From NCBI GenBank assembly GCA_029257745.1, contig JARIAS010000058.1, positions 1 through 37,327 on the forward strand: a stretch of 37,327 nucleotides of DNA, written 5' to 3'. The notes beneath the pieces were generated by a model that saw only the letters and a list, made by a program, of their open reading frames with translations, did not search any database and was not told the DNA's origin. Positions 34,206 through 37,327 of this stretch are shown piece after piece. The stretch is from Candidatus Cryptobacteroides sp. (GTDB lineage: Bacteria > Bacteroidota > Bacteroidia > Bacteroidales > UBA932). Position 1 is the first letter of the stretch; every line of letters begins with the position of its first letter. The translations under genes were made by a program, and so were the position numbers.

Positions 34206-35516
34206 ATGAAACAAAAGAAATATATATTGCAAGATAGCGAATTGCCAAGGCAATGGTATAATATTCAGGCAGATATGCCAAATAAACCTATGCCTATATT
34301 AGATCCTAAGACAAAAAAGGAACTGACAAAAGAAGATTTATATCCTCTTTTTGCAAAGGAGTGTGCAAATCAGGAATTTGATAGAGAGCATGCTTGGATT
34401 GATATTCCAGAAGAAGTAATGGAGCAGTATGCAGTATATCGTTCTACTCCTTTGGTCAGAGCTTACGGATTAGAGAAGGCTTTGGATACTCCTGCACATA
34501 TATATTTTAAGAATGAGAGTGTAAGCCCATTGGGTAGTCATAAGTTAAACTCTGCATTAGCACAGGCATTTTATTGTAAGAAAGAAGGAGTTACCAATGT
34601 TACAACTGAAACAGGTGCAGGTCAGTGGGGCTGTGCCTTATCTTATGCAGCAAATGTTTTCGGATTAGATGCTGCTGTGTATATGGTTAAGGTAAGCTAT
34701 GCTCAAAAGCCTTATCGTAAGAGTATTATGAATGTTTTTGATGGAACAGTTACGCCTTCCCCCTCAATGTCAACAAGGGCGGGAAAAAATATTTTGACAG
34801 TAAATCCAAATTACTCAGGTACACTGGGTACAGCTATATCTGAAGCGATAGAGTTGGCAATGACAACCCCTAACTGTAAATATGCACTAGGTTCTGTAAT
34901 GAATCATGTTTGTATGCACCAAACAATCATTGGATTGGAAGCTGAAAAACAATTGGAGATGGCAGGGGAATATCCTGACATTGTTGTAGCTTGTTTTGGT
35001 GGTGGTTCAAACTTTGCAGGGCTATCATTTCCCTTTATTAGACATAAGATTTTGGGTAAAAAAGATACAAGAATTATAGCTGCAGAACCTTTTGCCTGTC
35101 CCAAATTAACATCTGGAACTTTTGAATATGATTTTGCTGATGAAGCAGGTTATACTCCATTATTACCAATGTATACCTTAGGACATGATTTTCAACCTCA
35201 AAATATTCATGCAGGTGGATTAAGGTATCATGGAGCAGGTGTAATAGTGTCACAATTGTTAAAGGATTCTTATATAGAGGCAACAGATATTAAGCAATTA
35301 GATGCCTTCAAAGCTGGTGTTCTTTTTGCTCGTTCAGAAGGTTTTATACCCGCACCAGAGTCTTGCCATGCCATAGCTGCAACTATTGACGAAGCATTAA
35401 AGTGTAAGGAAGCAGGAGAGTCTAAAACTATACTATTTAACCTTTCTGGACATGGATTAGTTGATATGGCTGCTTATGAAAGTTATTTTTCTGGAGATAT
35501 GGTTAATGTTCAGTAA
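34206..35516 (+). CDS. trpB: Tryptophan synthase beta chain, TrpB2 type
   Basis: A 436-residue PLP enzyme condensing indole and serine to tryptophan. Lys113 in GSHKLNSA forms the Schiff base, Glu135 in ETGAGQWG is catalytic, and GGGSN at 265-269 grips the phosphate. The long N-terminus (QWYNIQADMP) and PLGSHKLNSALAQA mark the TrpB2 branch, which usually works without a TrpA partner. No trpA or other trp gene is in the window, fitting an orphan role in indole salvage. It lies 11 bp after yggS; a plausible shared theme is PLP. The operon end shows a possible hairpin at 35697-35715. Confidence 0.93.
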   Translation: MKQKKYILQDSELPRQWYNIQADMPNKPMPILDPKTKKELTKEDLYPLFAKECANQEFDREHAWIDIPEEVMEQYAVYRSTPLVRAYGLEKALDTPAHIYFKNESVSPLGSHKLNSALAQAFYCKKEGVTNVTTETGAGQWGCALSYAANVFGLDAAVYMVKVSYAQKPYRKSIMNVFDGTVTPSPSMSTRAGKNILTVNPNYSGTLGTAISEAIELAMTTPNCKYALGSVMNHVCMHQTIIGLEAEKQLEMAGEYPDIVVACFGGGSNFAGLSFPFIRHKILGKKDTRIIAAEPFACPKLTSGTFEYDFADEAGYTPLLPMYTLGHDFQPQNIHAGGLRYHGAGVIVSQLLKDSYIEATDIKQLDAFKAGVLFARSEGFIPAPESCHAIAATIDEALKCKEAGESKTILFNLSGHGLVDMAAYESYFSGDMVNVQ

Positions 35517-35555
35517 TTTATTTTAGACCTTGTTCAAATTTTAGCTCTTATAGTT

Positions 35556-35641
35556 GCTTATATTTAAAGCCAAGCACTATATGTTATTAAGCTTTTATTT
35601 TAGCTTATATTTAAAACCAAGTTCTATATTTTATTAAGCTT
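35556..35641. repeat. Two-copy 39-bp tandem-like repeat (47-bp period) after trpB
   Basis: The 39-bp units at 35556-35594 and 35603-35641 each start GCTTATATTTAAA and end TTATTAAGCTT, and match at 35 of 39 positions. They lie in the 251-bp gap between convergent trpB and lpxB. Nothing coding is seen in them. Confidence 0.75.
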
Positions 35642-35696
35642 ATATTGAGGCTTTTATTAAAAGTTATAGGATAGAAAAATATCTGACTAAAAGTTT

Positions 35697-35715
35697 GATT
35701 AATTTTCTATTAATC
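35697..35715. terminator. Possible hairpin terminator between trpB and lpxB
   Basis: GATTAAT (35697-35703) pairs with ATTAATC (35709-35715), with a 5-nt loop. An outer AAAAGT/ACTTTT pairing flanks it with unpaired bases, and ACTTTTT follows on plus. AT-rich, so only moderately convincing. Confidence 0.4.
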
Positions 35716-35767
35716 TCTTAGGGACTTTTTGCAATCAATTTTAACTACTAATATTTAGACGGAGTGT

Positions 35768-36883
35768 TTAAGCAATAATATGCTTAGACACTTCATCTGA
35801 TACTATATGCTTTGCACCTAAAATCTCTTTAAGTTGTTTATAATCTTGCATTATTCTCTCTCTATATTCTTTGTCTTCTATCAATCTGATTACTTCATTA
35901 CATAGATTGTTTGCGGTAAAATAGTGTTGAATAAGCTCTTTATAAATAGGCTTATTCATAATCAAATTACCCAAACTTATATAATTGACTTTTATAATAT
36001 GCTTACCTATGGTATAATTTAAGTTACTTAGGTTGTAACATACAACTTGTGGACATCCAATTAAGGCTGTTTCTAAAGAAGCCGTACCAGAATTAACTAC
36101 TGCTACAATACTTTCTGAGATTGTTTTATGAGTTTGATTATAAACAACCTTTACATAGCCTTCCCTTCCTTTTAGATACTGAGAATAAACATCGCTATCA
36201 TCATTTGAGCCTGCAGCAATAATAAAGTTATAATCTTTATATTCATCTATATTGTGCAACTTATCTGCAAATTCCATATATGTTGCAAGCATAGAGTTTT
36301 GTTCAGATTTTCTAGAACCTGCTAAGAGGGCGATAGATTTAGAATTATCGCCATTGTATCTCTCTTTGACTTCGTCAATTAGGGGATTGCCACAATAGAA
36401 TACATTTACATCTTTGGATTTAAAATATTCTATTTCAAAAGGAAAAACAACTATGAGCTTATTCACATATTTTTTAAGTAATTTAATCCTATATTCCCTT
36501 GATGCCCATACCTTAGGGGCTATATAGTAGGAAACTTCAAAGTCGTGATTGTGAGCAAATTTTGCTATTCTAAGATTAAATCCTGGATAATCTATAAGAA
36601 TGATTTTATCAGGTTGAAAATTTAAAATATCTGATTCACAGAACTTTAGTCGTTTTTTCAGTTGAATAATTTGGCTAATAACCTTAGTAAAACCCATTAT
36701 TGCCATATCTTTATAATGTATTACGGCCTTGTATTCAGATTGCTTCTCTTTTGCAATTGCTTGCATTTTATCACCACCCCAAAATCTTATATGTGCTTCC
36801 TTGTCCAAGCTGTATATGGATTTCATTAAATTGCTTCCATGCAAGTCTCCAGATGCCTCTCCTGCAATAATATAGTACTTCAT
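35768..36883 (-). CDS. lpxB: Lipid-A-disaccharide synthase LpxB
   Basis: A 371-residue GT-B glycosyltransferase that joins lipid X and UDP-diacylglucosamine to make the lipid A disaccharide, at the inner face of the inner membrane. It opens with YYIIAGEASGDLHGSNLM, the LpxB signature. It continues with MGFTKVI, the IDYPGFNLRIAKFAH block, YYIAPKVWASREYR and FPFEIEYF. The donor-site CGNPLIDEV, then LLAGSRKSE and NSGTASLETALIGCPQVV, complete the family pattern. Length is standard (370-390). A TATATTTG box lies 29 bp upstream. It is convergent with trpB and divergent from gap. Confidence 0.95.
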   Translation of the reverse strand: MKYYIIAGEASGDLHGSNLMKSIYSLDKEAHIRFWGGDKMQAIAKEKQSEYKAVIHYKDMAIMGFTKVISQIIQLKKRLKFCESDILNFQPDKIILIDYPGFNLRIAKFAHNHDFEVSYYIAPKVWASREYRIKLLKKYVNKLIVVFPFEIEYFKSKDVNVFYCGNPLIDEVKERYNGDNSKSIALLAGSRKSEQNSMLATYMEFADKLHNIDEYKDYNFIIAAGSNDDSDVYSQYLKGREGYVKVVYNQTHKTISESIVAVVNSGTASLETALIGCPQVVCYNLSNLNYTIGKHIIKVNYISLGNLIMNKPIYKELIQHYFTANNLCNEVIRLIEDKEYRERIMQDYKQLKEILGAKHIVSDEVSKHIIA

Positions 36884-36911
36884 TATAAAAATATAAACGA
36901 TTTAATAAGTA

Positions 36912-36919
36912 CAAATATA
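36912..36919 (-). promoter_or_regulatory. -7 box (TATATTTG) of lpxB
   Basis: The minus strand reads TATATTTG, 28 bp ahead of the lpxB ATG at 36883; predicted leader about 23 nt. No clear -33 box. Confidence 0.45.
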
Positions 36920-36940
36920 TGGAATTTTATAAAAAATTGG

Positions 36941-36976
36941 TAATTTTGTATGGATTGAGAATTAAGTTTCTCAATC
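36941..36976 (+). promoter_or_regulatory. gap -7 box followed by a 5'-end stem-loop
   Basis: TAATTTTG (36941-36948) predicts a start near 36954. GATTGAGAA (36953-36961) pairs perfectly with TTCTCAATC (36968-36976) around a 6-nt loop, so the mRNA would begin almost exactly with a 9-bp hairpin, which often protects a 5' end. Confidence 0.55.
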
Positions 36977-37012
36977 GTATTTGATAATGTTTAATGTTTA
37001 AAAAAATAAACA

Positions 37013-37327
37013 ATGGTAAAACTTGGTATTAACGGATTTGGTCGTATTGGCCGTATGGTATTCCGTGCCGCTGTTGAGAATTTCTCAAATGATATTGAAG
37101 TAGTTGGTATCAACGACCTTCTAGAACCAGCATATTTAGCATATATGCTTAAGTATGATTCAGTTCATGGACAATTCAAAGGTGAAGTTTCTTCAGAAGA
37201 AGGTGCTTTGATTGTAAATGGTAAGAAGATTCGTATCACTGCTGAAAAAGATCCTGCAAATCTTAAATGGAATGAAGTTGGTGCAGAGGTAGTAGTAGAA
37301 GCTACTGGTTTCTTCCTAACTGACGAG
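37013..37327 (+). CDS. gap: Glyceraldehyde-3-phosphate dehydrogenase (partial, C-terminus cut by window edge)
   Basis: The first 105 codons of type I GAPDH, which oxidizes and phosphorylates glyceraldehyde-3-phosphate in glycolysis. It begins [19 protein letters not shown], the NAD-binding Rossmann start, then [30 protein letters not shown] and [11 protein letters not shown], all diagnostic. The catalytic Cys lies beyond the window. There is no SD; the leader is A-rich (AAAAAAATAAACA), as in other highly expressed genes of the phylum. Divergent from lpxB, with a structured leader. Confidence 0.96.
   Translation, partial: MVKLGINGFGRIGRMVFRAAVENFSNDIEVVGINDLLEPAYLAYMLKYDSVHGQFKGEVSSEEGALIVNGKKIRITAEKDPANLKWNEVGAEVVVEATGFFLTDE

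Overview
The window is an AT-rich chromosomal segment from a member of Bacteroidota, most likely order Bacteroidales. Three things support this. There is a SusC/SusD pair, and there are family-typical genes (DUF4831, DUF1573, DUF349, long YidC, POT-family transporter). Promoters repeatedly show the Bacteroidetes sigma-ABfr pattern: a -7 box TAnnTTTG, in six cases with a TTG about 19-21 bp upstream. Most start codons lack a Shine-Dalgarno (SD) sequence. I cannot name the genus. I see no tRNA, rRNA, insertion sequence, prophage or CRISPR array, so this is mainly core genome with a few accessory patches. || Layout. 1-353: 3' part of a DoxX-like membrane protein gene (-). 454-2106: POT-family transporter (-). 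2261-4209: a lipid A-type acyltransferase coupled to a DUF4831 secreted protein (+). 4355-5812: PepD-like dipeptidase (+). 5815-6813: EamA/DMT transporter (-), whose last codons run through a bidirectional terminator. 6911-8026: DUF1573 secreted protein (-). 8302-8607: a small gene broken by two single-base homopolymer indels. 8812-9984: Fic protein with a 4 x 12-bp in-frame repeat. 10141-11242: rpsF-rpsR-rplI, where rpsR has an extended SD. 11817-16738: SusC-SusD-small lipoprotein operon. 17050-22487: S9 peptidase lipoprotein, WYL regulator and recG, all (-). 22721-25357: pdxA, rnhA and a polytopic membrane protein, all (-). 25630-25920: a repeat-bearing control region, a consensus promoter and a short terminated transcript on +, with no gene behind it. 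26007-27671: short AraC regulator and a deoxyhypusine synthase-like protein (-). 27761-29774: ffh-trmD. 29883-35516: DUF349 protein-yidC-yggS-trpB2. 35768-36883: lpxB (-). 37013-end: gap (GAPDH), cut by the window edge. || Working together. Envelope and secretion genes dominate: LpxB, LpxL-type acyltransferase, YidC, Ffh, the SusCD transporter and several lipoproteins. Peptide handling recurs: POT transporter, PepD, and an exported S9 peptidase convergent with the SusCD operon. Vitamin B6 is touched twice (PdxA, YggS). || The observations most worth a second look are the orphan short transcript at about 25779-25917, which carries a 12-codon ORF with five consecutive Ser codons next to its terminator; the strong SD on rpsR in a lineage whose ribosomes usually hide the anti-SD using bS18, bS6 and bS21; and the reconstructable small frameshifted gene upstream of the Fic gene.
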